A DNA stretch of 64,000 nucleotides from Herbaspirillum rhizosphaerae_A (GTDB lineage Bacteria > Pseudomonadota > Gammaproteobacteria > Burkholderiales > Burkholderiaceae_D). Below are positions 1 to 9,180 of this stretch, in pieces. The notes under the pieces were generated by a model. It searched no databases. It was not told where the DNA came from and saw only the letters and a program-made list of their open reading frames with translations. Numbering within the stretch: position 1 is the first letter of the stretch; the number at the start of each line of letters is the position of its first letter. The stretch lies in contig NZ_JAQQFR010000014.1 of assembly GCF_046025915.1 (NCBI RefSeq), positions 89,298 through 153,297 of the forward strand. The letters run 5' to 3'. Both the position numbers and the translations under genes were made by a program.

Positions 1-397
1 TTAATCAGGTAGTCGAAAAATGGAGGTCAAAAAGTGAATTCCATGACTTCATAGTAGGCTTTTAGGTGCGCAGCAACAATGTCTTATATAAGACATATCA
101 ATAAATTATTTTCCTTATTATTCAATTAGTTAATTTAACGATTTTGCGATACGAAATGAAATTTCTGAAAATGAAATAAATTCATGATGCTGCGCAATCG
201 CATTTTTCACAATATGAAACGGTGTTTTTGCATCATGAAAAATCGCCGTTTTAACCGCCGACTTCACACCTTCTTTCACGCAAATGAAAACGTGCACGGC
301 ATAATGGCACGATTCTTTCATCATAAAAGTAACGCTCTATCGACCAACGATTCAGCTCTTTATCGCATCCACATCATTCATAAAGACAAGGAAAAAC
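1..397. other. AT-rich intergenic region with repeated dyads
   Basis: No credible gene lies here; the short open frames have no recognisable product and overlap the thioesterase start. The stretch is much richer in A and T than its surroundings and is packed with TGAAA/TTTCA words. It is probably the control region of the downstream thioesterase and perhaps of a divergent gene beyond the left edge. Confidence 0.6.
142..240. promoter_or_regulatory. cluster of TTTyr-N5-yrAAA operator-like dyads
   Basis: Three 15-bp dyads share one architecture: TTTTG-CGATA-CGAAA at 142-156, TTTCA-CAATA-TGAAA at 205-219 and TTTTG-CATCA-TGAAA at 226-240. A weaker copy (TTTCT-GAAAA-TGAAA) lies at 162-176, and a copy with a 6-nt spacer at 274-289. 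The spacing and arm sequence resemble binding sites of IclR-family regulators. The regulator is not in this window, so the family assignment is inference. Confidence 0.45.
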
Positions 398-928
398 ATG
401 AACAGCAGAGAAGAGATACTCAAGCAATGGCAAACCCGCGAAGCTGAAGTCCGCGCCAAACTCGCCGCGCCCGGCGTCGCCTCGATGGACGACCTGAAAG
501 CAGGCACAGGCATGGAGTTCTTGCAGCGTATCTGGGACGGCGAACTGCCATCAGTGCCGATCGGCGAAACCATGGACTTCGTCCCGGTCGAAGGCGAACC
601 CGGTCGCATTGTCTTTCAAGGCACACCAGGAAAGCAGCACTACAATCCGCTCGGCAGCGTGCACGGCGGCTACTTTTGCACCCTGCTCGACTCCGCCGTC
701 GGTTGTGCAGTGCACTCTGTATTGCCGCAAGGCGTGGGTTATACGACGCTGGAACTGAAGGTCAACCTGATTCGCGCGTTGACGGCCAAGACAGGCACGG
801 TGCGCGCCGAAGGCAAGGTCATTCAGGTCGGTAATCGTGTCGGCATCGCCGAAGGCCGCATTGTTGACGTTGACGGCAAAATTTATGCGCATGCAACAAC
901 AACCTGCCTGGTGTTTCCATTGCCATAA
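398..928 (+). CDS. PaaI-type hotdog-fold thioesterase
   Basis: A 176-residue cytoplasmic protein of the PaaI/4HBT hotdog thioesterase family, which hydrolyses acyl-CoA or aryl-CoA thioesters. The hotdog signature is visible in the middle: NPLGSVHGGYFCTLLDSAVG (about residues 87-106), where HGG and the following aspartate-containing helix are typical of PaaI-like enzymes. The C-terminal strands (VGIAEGRIVDVDGKIYAHAT) match the family. The start has a good ribosome site (AAGGAAAAAC before ATG). About 90 residues precede the hotdog signature, longer than the smallest members and common in proteobacterial homologues. No phenylacetate genes are nearby, so the substrate is unknown. Confidence 0.85.
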   Translation: MNSREEILKQWQTREAEVRAKLAAPGVASMDDLKAGTGMEFLQRIWDGELPSVPIGETMDFVPVEGEPGRIVFQGTPGKQHYNPLGSVHGGYFCTLLDSAVGCAVHSVLPQGVGYTTLELKVNLIRALTAKTGTVRAEGKVIQVGNRVGIAEGRIVDVDGKIYAHATTTCLVFPLP

Positions 929-1070
929 ACTAATTGGTCAAGTAAGCACGTCGGATGAATGGCGACATCGTCCGACAGCGCTTTCAGCAGACGTCGGGTG
1001 GCGAATCTGTTGTCTATTACAGATAGAAGGGTCAGAATGGCGTCTATAGAAATTTACGCCGACTGCCTAC

Positions 1071-3299
1071 ATGCATTACGCCCTGGATATACGCACTTTC
1101 CTCTTCAGCCATTATTTCTATACCGGCCTGCGCATCGCCACGGGTGTCGTCGGGCTCACCATGCTGGTCTTCAACATGGCGGACATGCAGACCACCATGA
1201 CGGTCTTTCTCGGCGCGCTTTGTACCAGCCTGATGGACTTGCCGAGTCCGCTGCGACACAAATTCAATGAAATGCTGGCAGGCGTCCTGCTCTGCACGCT
1301 GGTAATGCTCGTGATCAGTCTGTGTGCGCCGATCCACTGGCTGGTCAGCGTGGCGATGGTGGTTGTCAGCTTCCTCGCCAGCATGATGGTGGTGTACGGC
1401 AAGAAGACGCTGCCGCTGCAATTCGCTGCGCTGATGGTCATGACGCTGTCGATGGAAAACACCGTGCCGTTTGAAGAGGCCTTTCTGCATGCCGGCTTCT
1501 TCCTCGCCGGCGGCTTGGGTTATCTGGCGTATTCGATGACGGTGTCGTATTTTTTACGACGTCGCGTCAAACAGCAGGTTTTGGCGGAAGCGCTGTTCGA
1601 GCTGGCGCGCTATCTGCGCATCAAGGCGGATTTCTACGACGTGCGCAGCGATCTGCAGTCGCAGTTCACGACACTGGTGCGCCAGCAAATCGTGCTGGCA
1701 GACAAGCTGCAAGCGTCGCGCGACCTGGTGCTGCGCGACATGCACACCAAACAGGACGGCTTGCTGGTACACGTCCATCTGAGCATGCTGGAGCTTTACG
1801 AGCAGGTCTTGTCGACGCATGCCGACTATGCGCTGCTACGCAGCCATTTCGGCGATACCGACGTCATCATCTTTTTACGCGACCTCGCCAACAAGACGGC
1901 CGAAGATATCGAATCCATCGCCTATGCGGTCACCCGCAAGCGCGCATCCACACCGACCGTCAATTACAAAGCCGAGTTGCGCGCCGTGCAATATGAACTG
2001 CAGCAGTTGCAGCAAGACAGCCTCGCCGGACACATTCCGGATGAAGCCATCACGGTGCTGCGCGTCACCTACAACAAGATCCTCGACATCATCGAACTGA
2101 TCGCACAATTGCATCTGGCGACGAGCACGCCGATCGACGCCATCCCTATCCTGCCGGGTTCGGACATGACGCCTTTCCTGACGCAACAAAAATACAAAGC
2201 CGGCCTGCTGATTGCCAACCTGCGCTGGCAATCGCCCATCTTCCGCTTCGCCATCCGCGTGGCGCTGGCGGTGTCGACCGGGCTGTGGATAGCATCGGCA
2301 CTGCCGTATATGTCGCACGGCTACTGGATTGTCTTGACCATTGTCATTATCCTCAAACCCAATTTCAGCTCGACCAAACAGCGTATGAGCGACCGTCTGA
2401 TCGGCACTATTATTGGCTGTCTGATCACCGCATTGATTCTGCGCTTCGTACACGACCCGATGGGATTGCTCGCGGTTCTTTTTATCGCCAGCGTGGCGGC
2501 GCCTGCGTTCACTTACGTCAAATATCGCTACACCGCGATTGCGGCGTCGGTACAGATTCTCATGCTGCTGAACCTGTTGCTGCCGGCGGGTCATCACGGT
2601 GTAATCGGCGAACGCCTGATCGATACCATCATCGGCGTGGCCATTGCCACCATCTTCAGCTACGTCCTGCCGAGCTGGGAATATCGCGACCTGCCGCGCC
2701 TGCTCAAGAACGTTCTGCATGCCAGCCATCGCTACATCAAGGCCAGCCGCGACATGCTGGAAGGAAAAGTCGGCGATGACTTTTTCTACCGCGTCTGCCG
2801 CAAGGGTTTCATGGATAGCTTGTCGGCGCTGATTTCGGCACAGGTGCGCATGATGGACGAGCCGATGAGCAAGCAGCGTGCCGTGCGCGAGATCAATCGT
2901 TTCGTGGTTCAGAACTATCTTGTCGCAGCCCACATTGCCGCCCTGCGTATCATGCTGCGCCGCCATGCTGAAGGCCTGCCGCGTGAACCGGTCAACAAAC
3001 TGATCGAACAAACCTACCTGAACGCCACCGCGCATCTGCTGCAAGCGCAAAGCATTCTTGAAGGCCCGAACCCAAAGCAGACAGTCCCAGTTGAGGATGT
3101 CGCACCCGCCGTTGCAAATCCATTCGCAGACACGGTAGCGGATGAAGATTTCGCACTCACTTCACAGCCCAGCACTCCGGAATGGTCAGGCTGGCACACG
3201 CTACGCCGCCGCTCCGCACTGCTCAACAATGACCTGCAGGAAATCGTGGCGCAGACCGGTGCCATCGAAAGCATTCTGCGAAAAGCAGAGCCTGTATAA
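1071..3299 (+). CDS. FUSC family inner-membrane protein (YccS/AaeB-like)
   Basis: A 742-residue fusaric-acid-resistance-type (FUSC) protein. It has an N-terminal block of hydrophobic helices (residues 1-165), a long cytoplasmic helical region with coiled-coil character (170-380), a second membrane block (about 390-545, including SHGYWIVLTIVIILKPNF, the segment typical of FUSC_2) and a soluble C-terminal tail. Family members are proposed to export aromatic acids or modulate envelope stress; the substrate is unknown. The in-frame stop at 1047-1049 limits the choice of start, and ATG at 1071 is the only ordinary start near it, though it lacks a strong ribosome site. No outer-membrane or adaptor gene is adjacent, unlike the FUSC gene at 11.9 kb. 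Confidence 0.8.
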   Translation: MHYALDIRTFLFSHYFYTGLRIATGVVGLTMLVFNMADMQTTMTVFLGALCTSLMDLPSPLRHKFNEMLAGVLLCTLVMLVISLCAPIHWLVSVAMVVVSFLASMMVVYGKKTLPLQFAALMVMTLSMENTVPFEEAFLHAGFFLAGGLGYLAYSMTVSYFLRRRVKQQVLAEALFELARYLRIKADFYDVRSDLQSQFTTLVRQQIVLADKLQASRDLVLRDMHTKQDGLLVHVHLSMLELYEQVLSTHADYALLRSHFGDTDVIIFLRDLANKTAEDIESIAYAVTRKRASTPTVNYKAELRAVQYELQQLQQDSLAGHIPDEAITVLRVTYNKILDIIELIAQLHLATSTPIDAIPILPGSDMTPFLTQQKYKAGLLIANLRWQSPIFRFAIRVALAVSTGLWIASALPYMSHGYWIVLTIVIILKPNFSSTKQRMSDRLIGTIIGCLITALILRFVHDPMGLLAVLFIASVAAPAFTYVKYRYTAIAASVQILMLLNLLLPAGHHGVIGERLIDTIIGVAIATIFSYVLPSWEYRDLPRLLKNVLHASHRYIKASRDMLEGKVGDDFFYRVCRKGFMDSLSALISAQVRMMDEPMSKQRAVREINRFVVQNYLVAAHIAALRIMLRRHAEGLPREPVNKLIEQTYLNATAHLLQAQSILEGPNPKQTVPVEDVAPAVANPFADTVADEDFALTSQPSTPEWSGWHTLRRRSALLNNDLQEIVAQTGAIESILRKAEPV

Positions 3300-3304
3300 A
3301 AAAT

Positions 3305-3335
3305 GGCGGGAGCTTCCGACTCCCGCCGTTTTCAT
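3305..3335 (+). terminator. Rho-independent terminator of the FUSC gene
   Basis: Perfect 8-bp stem GGCGGGAG/CTCCCGCC (3305-3312, 3320-3327) with a 7-nt loop, followed by GTTTTCATTT, directly after the stop codon at 3299. Confidence 0.85.
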
Positions 3336-3468
3336 TTGTCCTGCATCCGTCCTTGTACGTCTCAAGCCACTTGCGCGCAGCCTGCACTATTAACGTCAAC
3401 GCGTCCTGCGTCTTCTGCATTTCCGACCAATCGTGCGTCTTGAAGCCTCGGTCCGGACAATAAACGAG

Positions 3469-3500
3469 AAAGGCCGTGCAATCTGCACGGCCTTTTACTG
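3469..3500. terminator. hairpin terminator downstream of the diguanylate cyclase
   Basis: Stem of about 11 bp, AAAGGCCGTGC (3469-3479) against GCACGGCCTTT (3485-3495), flanked by A-rich and T-rich sides. It can act in both directions, but its place after the minus-strand gene ending at 3541 suggests that gene is the main user. Confidence 0.75.
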
Positions 3501-3540
3501 GATGCTTCGCGAGCTGCTTCGCTGGCTTAATTCTTCCGCA

Positions 3541-5325
3541 TCAATCTTTCTCGTCAGGCTCCGCCGGTGCATCTGGCGCACTTGAAGTCTCCGGCACCTC
3601 GTACGACAAGACACGATGCATGCGCTTTTGCTCGAACATGCGTTCATCAGCCACGCGCAGCAAGGTCTCGATATCGAGACCGTCCTGCGGAAACAGCGCC
3701 ACACCGATGGACGCATCCACAATGTACTGATTACCGTCGCGTCCCTCGATTGGCTGATTGAGGAAGTTGCGAATCTTTTCTGCGATCGACTTGGCGATTT
3801 CTTCATCCGACACGCCATGCAGATAGACCACGAACTCGTCACCACCGAAGCGCGCCACCGAGTCATCCTTGCGCAGAGCGTGCTGCAATTGCGACGCCGC
3901 CGAGACGAGCACCTTGTCGCCTTCGTCATGACCATATTGATCGTTGATCGACTTGAACTTGTCGAGATCGATAAACAGCAAGGCAAAGCGCAGCGGGGTT
4001 GCTTCACTGCCCTTGCGGCGGCGGAAATCGATCTGCGCAATGAAGGAATCGCGGTTGAGGACGTTCGTCAGGCGATCGGTGCGCAGGTTACGCTCCATCT
4101 CCTGGAAGCTTTGCGCCAACTGACCGATTTCGTCGCGGCGATCAATATTCAACGATGGGAAAGGCTCCCCGTTGCCGATACTCTTGGCAGCCAAAGTCAG
4201 CTTACGGATATCCCGTAACACCCAGCGCAATATGACAAAGCCCAGCACAAAAGTCATGCAGACCGCGATCAAACCCAGCAGCAAGGTCTGGTATACGCCG
4301 CCCGTCACTGATCCGAGGAAGTCGGAACGACTCACCGCACTGACGACGACCCAGTCAAGTCCTGCGTCGTCGTGATGCAGCCGAAATGCCAGCTCAGTCT
4401 TGGGCCCGTCGCTTTGCAAGCGCTGAACGACCAGCTTTCCAGGCTCGAGCTTTTGCTTCTTGAGATATGCAGTCAGATCGGCATAAGCTTGGCGTAACAG
4501 TGGCGAACTGCTTTGGCTGGCATTGAGACGAACAAAATCAGATCCGCTCATTTTGTGGATAGGCTCATTCACCGACGTGGCGATCAGGTCGCCGGACATC
4601 TCCACGATGAAGGCCACGCCGTTCTTGCTCAGCGGCAGTGCCTGCAGGAATTCGCTCAGGCGGCGTAATCCGATGCTGCTGGTCGCCACGCCGAGCAAGG
4701 TACCGTCTGTCGAATAAACCGGCTTGGACAAAGTAATGCCGAGGAATTTCAGGCGAAAATCAGTAAACACCGGCGACCACGTTTCGCTCTTACGCCGCAT
4801 GGCCTGGACGTACCAGGGCCGCGTGCGCGGTTCGTAATCCTGTGTCGCAATCAGCGTCGGCGTCGTGCCGGGGCCGCGCAAATGGTAAACGTAATTTTTG
4901 CCTTGCGGATCACGTGTGCTGTACATGAACAGGTTGACCTGTTCCTGCTTCACACCCAGGAAGCTACCATCTGCGCCGCCAAAATAAACGTAGCTAGGAT
5001 CGTCAAAGAGACTATTAGCCAGCCACAAGCGTTCTTCCAGCGCTGCCTTGTCTTTCGGGAAGGGAATCAGAATCGGCTGACCGCCTTTTTCTGCGGGGGG
5101 AATCGGATCGGGAGCTACCACGCGCAGACTCTCGCGCGCACCCAACAACTGACGGTCAGTCGCCTGCCCGACACGGCTCATGGTATCCATCAGCGCATTG
5201 CGCGCCAGTACCTCGGTGGCATCATCGCCCGCACGATATAAAAACCAGCCTATCGTCACTACCAGGCATAACATCAGGAACACAAACGGCAGAATAAACA
5301 GCCGTTGTAATGAAGATTGCTTCAG
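3541..5325 (-). CDS. membrane Cache-HAMP-GGDEF diguanylate cyclase
   Basis: Predicted to make cyclic di-GMP from two GTP. A first membrane helix is followed by a periplasmic Cache-like sensor (about residues 40-310, with the motif RPWYVQA typical of dCache domains), a second helix (QTLLLGLIAVCMTFVLGFVI), a HAMP-like linker and a C-terminal GGDEF domain. The active site reads RFGGDEF, and RKDD five residues upstream is an intact RxxD product-inhibition site. The first conventional start (GTG at 5283) falls inside the hydrophobic helix. The frame stays open upstream, and CTG at 5325 or ATT at 5328, just behind AGGGGTGA, would give a complete N-terminus (MKQSSLQRLFILPF). I chose CTG 5325. There is no EAL domain. 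Confidence 0.85.
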   Translation of the reverse strand: MKQSSLQRLFILPFVFLMLCLVVTIGWFLYRAGDDATEVLARNALMDTMSRVGQATDRQLLGARESLRVVAPDPIPPAEKGGQPILIPFPKDKAALEERLWLANSLFDDPSYVYFGGADGSFLGVKQEQVNLFMYSTRDPQGKNYVYHLRGPGTTPTLIATQDYEPRTRPWYVQAMRRKSETWSPVFTDFRLKFLGITLSKPVYSTDGTLLGVATSSIGLRRLSEFLQALPLSKNGVAFIVEMSGDLIATSVNEPIHKMSGSDFVRLNASQSSSPLLRQAYADLTAYLKKQKLEPGKLVVQRLQSDGPKTELAFRLHHDDAGLDWVVVSAVSRSDFLGSVTGGVYQTLLLGLIAVCMTFVLGFVILRWVLRDIRKLTLAAKSIGNGEPFPSLNIDRRDEIGQLAQSFQEMERNLRTDRLTNVLNRDSFIAQIDFRRRKGSEATPLRFALLFIDLDKFKSINDQYGHDEGDKVLVSAASQLQHALRKDDSVARFGGDEFVVYLHGVSDEEIAKSIAEKIRNFLNQPIEGRDGNQYIVDASIGVALFPQDGLDIETLLRVADERMFEQKRMHRVLSYEVPETSSAPDAPAEPDEKD

Positions 5326-5615
5326 AATTTCACCCCTTGCCGGTTGGCAGAATCTTAAAGATTGCCATCATTGCCATAATCGCCCACGACGGGTTGACCA
5401 CGTGCTTTATTGTTTTTTATATACGATTTCGCATCAAATAGGTCAACTATGCCCCTTTGACGCGCTATCGTCCTCTGATCTCAGAGTTTAATCGTTTACG
5501 CAAAAAAATTCCCTGATGCTATGAAAAATACCGTTTTTCTCTGTGGCATTTTTCCAAACATCAGGGAACTAGATAGCATAATTACAAGAAACTGATCAAG
5601 TCATTTCAGCTTGCC
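5326..5615. other. intergenic region between clpB and the cyclase gene
   Basis: Contains the clpB terminator and presumably the promoter of the minus-strand cyclase gene. Otherwise AT-rich with no credible coding sequence. Confidence 0.5.
5502..5568 (-). terminator. long-stem terminator of clpB
   Basis: On the minus strand a perfect 10-bp outer stem, TTCCCTGATG (5559-5568) with CATCAGGGAA (5509-5518), is followed by a run of T (5502-5508). The 40-nt interior has a second pairing GAAAAAT/ATTTTTC, so the element may fold as a long interrupted hairpin. It lies about 50 nt past the clpB stop. Confidence 0.75.
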
Positions 5616-8207
5616 TTAATGTGCATTAAACGAAAGTGCACCATTTTCGACACCGACGTGCACGACATCCTTGGGACCGAATTTTCCTTGCAAAATCAGC
5701 TTGGACAGCGGGTTCTCGATTTCCTGCTGAATCGCGCGTTTCAACGGACGCGCGCCATACACCGGATCGAAGCCCGCCTCGGCGATCTTCTGCAAGCCGG
5801 CATCTGAAATCACCAGACCGATATCCATCTTGGCCAGACGGCTTTCGAGAATCTGCAACTGGATCTTGGCAATCGCGCCGATGTTCTTTTCGTCGAGTGC
5901 ATGAAACACCACGATCTCGTCGACCCGATTGATGAACTCCGGACGGAAGTGCAGCTTGACTTCGGCCATCACCGCCATCTTCACCACCGCAGGATCGCTG
6001 CCTTCCATTGCCTGGATCTTATGGGAACCAAGATTGGAAGTCATCACAATCACCGTGTTCTTGAAATCCACCGTGCGGCCTTGTCCGTCGGTCATGCGGC
6101 CATCATCGAGCACTTGCAGCAAGACGTTGAACACGTCGGGATGCGCCTTCTCGATTTCATCCAGCAGGATCACGCTATAAGGCTTGCGCCGTACCGCTTC
6201 GGTCAGGTAACCGCCCTCTTCATAGCCGACATAGCCCGGTGGCGCGCCGATCAGACGGGCGACCGAATGCTTCTCCATGAATTCGCTCATGTCGATACGG
6301 ATCATGGCTTCTTCGGTATCGAACATATACGATGCCAGCGCCTTGCACAATTCGGTTTTACCAACGCCGGTAGGGCCGAGGAACATGAACGAGCCGTAAG
6401 GCTTGCCCGGATCGCCCAGTCCGGCGCGCGAGCGGCGGATTGCGTCCGAGACTGCAACAATCGCTTCGTCCTGGCCCACCACACGCTCGTGCAATACCTC
6501 TTCCATGTGCAACAATTTCTCGCGTTCGCCCTGCATCATGCGCGAAACGGGAATACCGGTCGCACGCGCAACAATCTCGGCGATTTCTTCAGCGCCGACC
6601 TGCGTACGCACCAAACGCGGCTTACCGACGGTCTGTTCACTAGCCGCATCCTGCTTGTTTTGCGTTTCCAGCGCCTTTTCCAGTTCAGCCAACTTGCCGT
6701 ACTTGAGCTCAGACACTTTCTGCCAGTCGCTCTTGCGGGTGGCGTCATCCATCTGCAGGCGGATCTGCTCGATTTCTTCCTTCAGATGCTGGCTGCCTTG
6801 CACGGTCGCTTTTTCCGCTTTCCAGATTTCTTCCAGATCAGCGTATTCGCGCTCAAGCTTGACGATCTCTTCCTCGATCAGCGTCAGGCGCTTTTGCGAG
6901 GCCTCGTCCTTCTCACGCTTGACGGCTTCGCGCTCGATCTTCAGCTGGATCAGGCGACGATCAAGCTTGTCCATGACTTCCGGCTTGGAGTCGATTTCAA
7001 TCTTGATCTTGGCAGCTGCTTCGTCGATCAGGTCGATCGCCTTGTCCGGCAGAAAACGATCGGTGATATACCGATGCGACAGCTCCGCTGCTGCGACGAT
7101 CGCCGGGTCGGTGATATCAACGCCATGATGGACTTCGTACTTTTCCTGCAGACCGCGCAAAATCGCGATCGTGGCTTCCACGCTCGGTTCATCGACAATG
7201 ATCTTCTGGAAGCGGCGCTCCAGCGCAGCATCTTTTTCGATGTACTTGCGATATTCGTCCAGCGTCGTAGCGCCGACGCAGTGCAGCTCACCGCGTGCCA
7301 GCGCAGGCTTGAGCATATTGCCCGCATCCATCGCACCTTCGGCCTTGCCTGCGCCGACCATGGTGTGCAACTCGTCGATGAAGACAATGGTCTGGCCCTC
7401 GTCCTGAGCGATTTCCTTCAGGACGGCTTTCAGACGCTCTTCGAATTCGCCGCGATACTTGGCGCCGGCCAGCAAGGCTGCCATATCGAGCGACAGCACG
7501 CGTTTGGACTTGAGGCTGTCCGGCACTTCTCCGCTGACGATACGTTGCGCCAGGCCTTCGACGATGGCGGTTTTACCAACGCCCGGCTCACCGATCAGCA
7601 CCGGATTGTTTTTGCTGCGGCGTTGCAGCACCTGAATGGCGCGGCGGATCTCGTCGTCGCGGCCGATCACGGGATCCAGCTTGCCGTTGCGGGCGCGCTC
7701 GGTCAGATCAAGGGTGTATTTTTTCAGGGATTCACGCTGGCCTTCGCCTTCTTGCGAAGACACGCTGGCACCGCCACGCACGGTGCTGATGGCAGCTTCC
7801 AGCGATTTGCGCGAAAGGCCGTTTTCACGCGCGGCACGGCCGGCGTCGGACTTGTCGTCGGCGAGGCCGAGCAAGACCATTTCGCTGGCGATGAACTGAT
7901 CGCCATGCTTTTGCGATTCTTTGTCGGCCAGATTAAGCAAGGCTACCAGCTCGCGGCCAATCTGCACTTCGCCACCATTGCCCGTTACCTTAGGCAAGCG
8001 TGTCAACGCATGCTGCAAGGCTGAAGTCAGCCCGGCAACGTTGACGCCGGCGCGCTGCAACAGCGAACGAGCGCCGCCGTCATCTTGCGCCAGCAAAGCC
8101 AGCGTCAGGTGGACGGGATCGATGTATTGGTTGTCGTTGCCGACAGCCTGACTCTGGGCATCTGCCAGAGCTTCCTGCAATTTTGTTGTGAGTTTGTCGA
8201 GACGCAT
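5616..8207 (-). CDS. clpB: ATP-dependent chaperone ClpB (disaggregase)
   Basis: An 863-residue Hsp100 chaperone of the usual length, which with DnaK extracts and refolds aggregated proteins in the cytoplasm as a hexameric ring. Visible in order: N-terminal Clp repeat domain (1-150); first AAA+ module with Walker A GEPGVGKTA (about 205) and Walker B VFIDELH; a long coiled-coil middle domain rich in K, E and R (about 410-530), which separates ClpB from ClpA; and the second AAA+ module with GPTGVGKTELCK (about 605) and ILLDEIEKAH. The C-terminal GARPLKRAIQQ motif is standard. It is single-gene, with its own heat-shock promoter upstream and terminator downstream. Confidence 0.98.
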   Translation of the reverse strand: MRLDKLTTKLQEALADAQSQAVGNDNQYIDPVHLTLALLAQDDGGARSLLQRAGVNVAGLTSALQHALTRLPKVTGNGGEVQIGRELVALLNLADKESQKHGDQFIASEMVLLGLADDKSDAGRAARENGLSRKSLEAAISTVRGGASVSSQEGEGQRESLKKYTLDLTERARNGKLDPVIGRDDEIRRAIQVLQRRSKNNPVLIGEPGVGKTAIVEGLAQRIVSGEVPDSLKSKRVLSLDMAALLAGAKYRGEFEERLKAVLKEIAQDEGQTIVFIDELHTMVGAGKAEGAMDAGNMLKPALARGELHCVGATTLDEYRKYIEKDAALERRFQKIIVDEPSVEATIAILRGLQEKYEVHHGVDITDPAIVAAAELSHRYITDRFLPDKAIDLIDEAAAKIKIEIDSKPEVMDKLDRRLIQLKIEREAVKREKDEASQKRLTLIEEEIVKLEREYADLEEIWKAEKATVQGSQHLKEEIEQIRLQMDDATRKSDWQKVSELKYGKLAELEKALETQNKQDAASEQTVGKPRLVRTQVGAEEIAEIVARATGIPVSRMMQGEREKLLHMEEVLHERVVGQDEAIVAVSDAIRRSRAGLGDPGKPYGSFMFLGPTGVGKTELCKALASYMFDTEEAMIRIDMSEFMEKHSVARLIGAPPGYVGYEEGGYLTEAVRRKPYSVILLDEIEKAHPDVFNVLLQVLDDGRMTDGQGRTVDFKNTVIVMTSNLGSHKIQAMEGSDPAVVKMAVMAEVKLHFRPEFINRVDEIVVFHALDEKNIGAIAKIQLQILESRLAKMDIGLVISDAGLQKIAEAGFDPVYGARPLKRAIQQEIENPLSKLILQGKFGPKDVVHVGVENGALSFNAH

Positions 8208-8241
8208 GATGTGCTTTCGCTCCGAATTTTGAATACTTAGA

Positions 8242-8269
8242 AAATTGGGACGTGCAGACGTATTTCAAG
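8242..8269 (-). promoter_or_regulatory. sigma-32 heat-shock promoter of clpB
   Basis: On the minus strand CTTGAAA (8263-8269) is a perfect -35 heat-shock element. Thirteen bases later comes CCCAATTT (8242-8249), close to the CCCCATnT -10 element. The start codon of clpB is about 35 nt further on. Spacing and both boxes fit RpoH control, as expected for clpB. Confidence 0.85.
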
Positions 8270-8327
8270 GAAGCATCCGGCCATCGGAAGAGGAAATCCC
8301 GTCGGATTTGATTCAGATCAACTGTTC

Positions 8328-8813
8328 TTAACTATTGTTGACAGACAGCCCCAGCGACTGGAGGTGCCGCTGCAAGGCTTGCAAGGCCTCATTCAGCGCA
8401 GCAACAATCCCTGCGCGGGCAAGCATTGCCGCGCAATCCAGCTTGTTGGTCGGTAAAGCGACCGTCAGCGAAGCGGCCAGAACGACGTCGGCGTTCATCA
8501 TGGCGAGGGTATCGAGCAAGGAGGACTGTGCGTGGATGGCGCGTCCGGAAGCGTTGATGGCAGCCACCGGCTTGTTGATGAATTCACCACTACCGACTAC
8601 CCAGTCCAGCGCATTCTTGAAAGCGCCTGGCACGCCGTGGGCGTATTCCGGACTGGCGATGAGAATCGCGTCGGCGTCGCGCAATACGGCGCGAAACGCC
8701 CGCACTTCGGCAGGCTCCGCGCCTTCCAGATCGGGATTAAAAGAAGGTAACGCGGCACGCAAGCTGCCGGACAAGGTCAGAATCCGAAACGGCTGCACCG
8801 GACAATCAGGCAA
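8328..8813 (-). CDS. NAD(P)H-dependent FMN reductase
   Basis: Flavodoxin-like reductase of the SsuE/ChrR/ArsH superfamily, about 162 residues. The flavin phosphate loop ILTLSGSLR is at the N-terminus, and SPEYAHGVPGAFKNALDWV is the second flavin-contacting motif of the family. It probably reduces FMN, quinones or other acceptors; the natural substrate is unknown. The open frame runs up to 8888 inside crcB, but the conserved fold begins at FRILTLSG. The start is therefore TTG at 8813 or GTG at 8798; the former overlaps the end of crcB (stop at 8806-8808), which implies translational coupling. Neither has a strong ribosome site. Confidence 0.85.
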   Translation of the reverse strand: MPDCPVQPFRILTLSGSLRAALPSFNPDLEGAEPAEVRAFRAVLRDADAILIASPEYAHGVPGAFKNALDWVVGSGEFINKPVAAINASGRAIHAQSSLLDTLAMMNADVVLAASLTVALPTNKLDCAAMLARAGIVAALNEALQALQRHLQSLGLSVNNS

Positions 8814-9180
8814 ACAAGGCGCGATACGCCGCAAAGCCGGCCACGCAGAGAATGATGGATCCCAGCAAATGCAACCCGGAATGCGCAATCGCCCACATAT
8901 AGTCGCCGCGCTGCAGCAGCATCATGGCTTCCGCCGAGAAAGTGGAAAACGTTGTCAGTCCACCCAGAAAGCCGGTGATCAGAAATAAACGCCATTCCGG
9001 CGGCAAGGACTGATGCCCCTCAAAAAATGCCACCAGAAAACCGATCACAAAACCACCGCCCCAGTTGGCGGCCAGCGTACCCAGCGGCAGCGCACTGCCG
9101 CCCACGTTCAACCACAGGCTCAGTCCCCAGCGCAACCAGGCGCCCAGCGCCGCTCCCATGCCTACTGCCAGCCATTTCAT
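8806..9180 (-). CDS. crcB: fluoride-specific ion channel CrcB/FluC
   Basis: A 124-residue four-helix membrane protein. It has the family motifs GAALGAWLRWGLS near the N-terminus, GTLAANWGGGFVIGF (the conserved asparagine in the pore helix), and TGFLGGLTTFSTFSAE, the TTFSTF box that lines the fluoride pore. It forms dual-topology dimers that expel fluoride. The open frame extends upstream, but ATG at 9180 starts the protein exactly where family members begin (MKWLAVGMG). I looked for a fluoride riboswitch before the start and saw no convincing match. The flavin reductase gene overlaps its 3' end. Confidence 0.93.
   Translation of the reverse strand: MKWLAVGMGAALGAWLRWGLSLWLNVGGSALPLGTLAANWGGGFVIGFLVAFFEGHQSLPPEWRLFLITGFLGGLTTFSTFSAEAMMLLQRGDYMWAIAHSGLHLLGSIILCVAGFAAYRALFA

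Noticed and set aside
305..320. Sigma-54-like TGGCACG-ATTC-TTTCA before the thioesterase
   Set aside because: The -12 GC dinucleotide is TC, and the invariant G there is needed; probably coincidence.
184..447. 87-codon open frame before the thioesterase
   Set aside because: Low-complexity composition from the TGAAA/TTTCA repeats, overlaps the true start and has no recognisable features.
1875..3050. 391-codon open frame antisense to the FUSC gene
   Set aside because: Shadow frame of a recognised gene with biased residue content.
5901..8024. Long 707-codon open frame antisense to clpB
   Set aside because: A mirror of the GC-rich clpB codon pattern; its His- and Asp-rich product resembles no protein.
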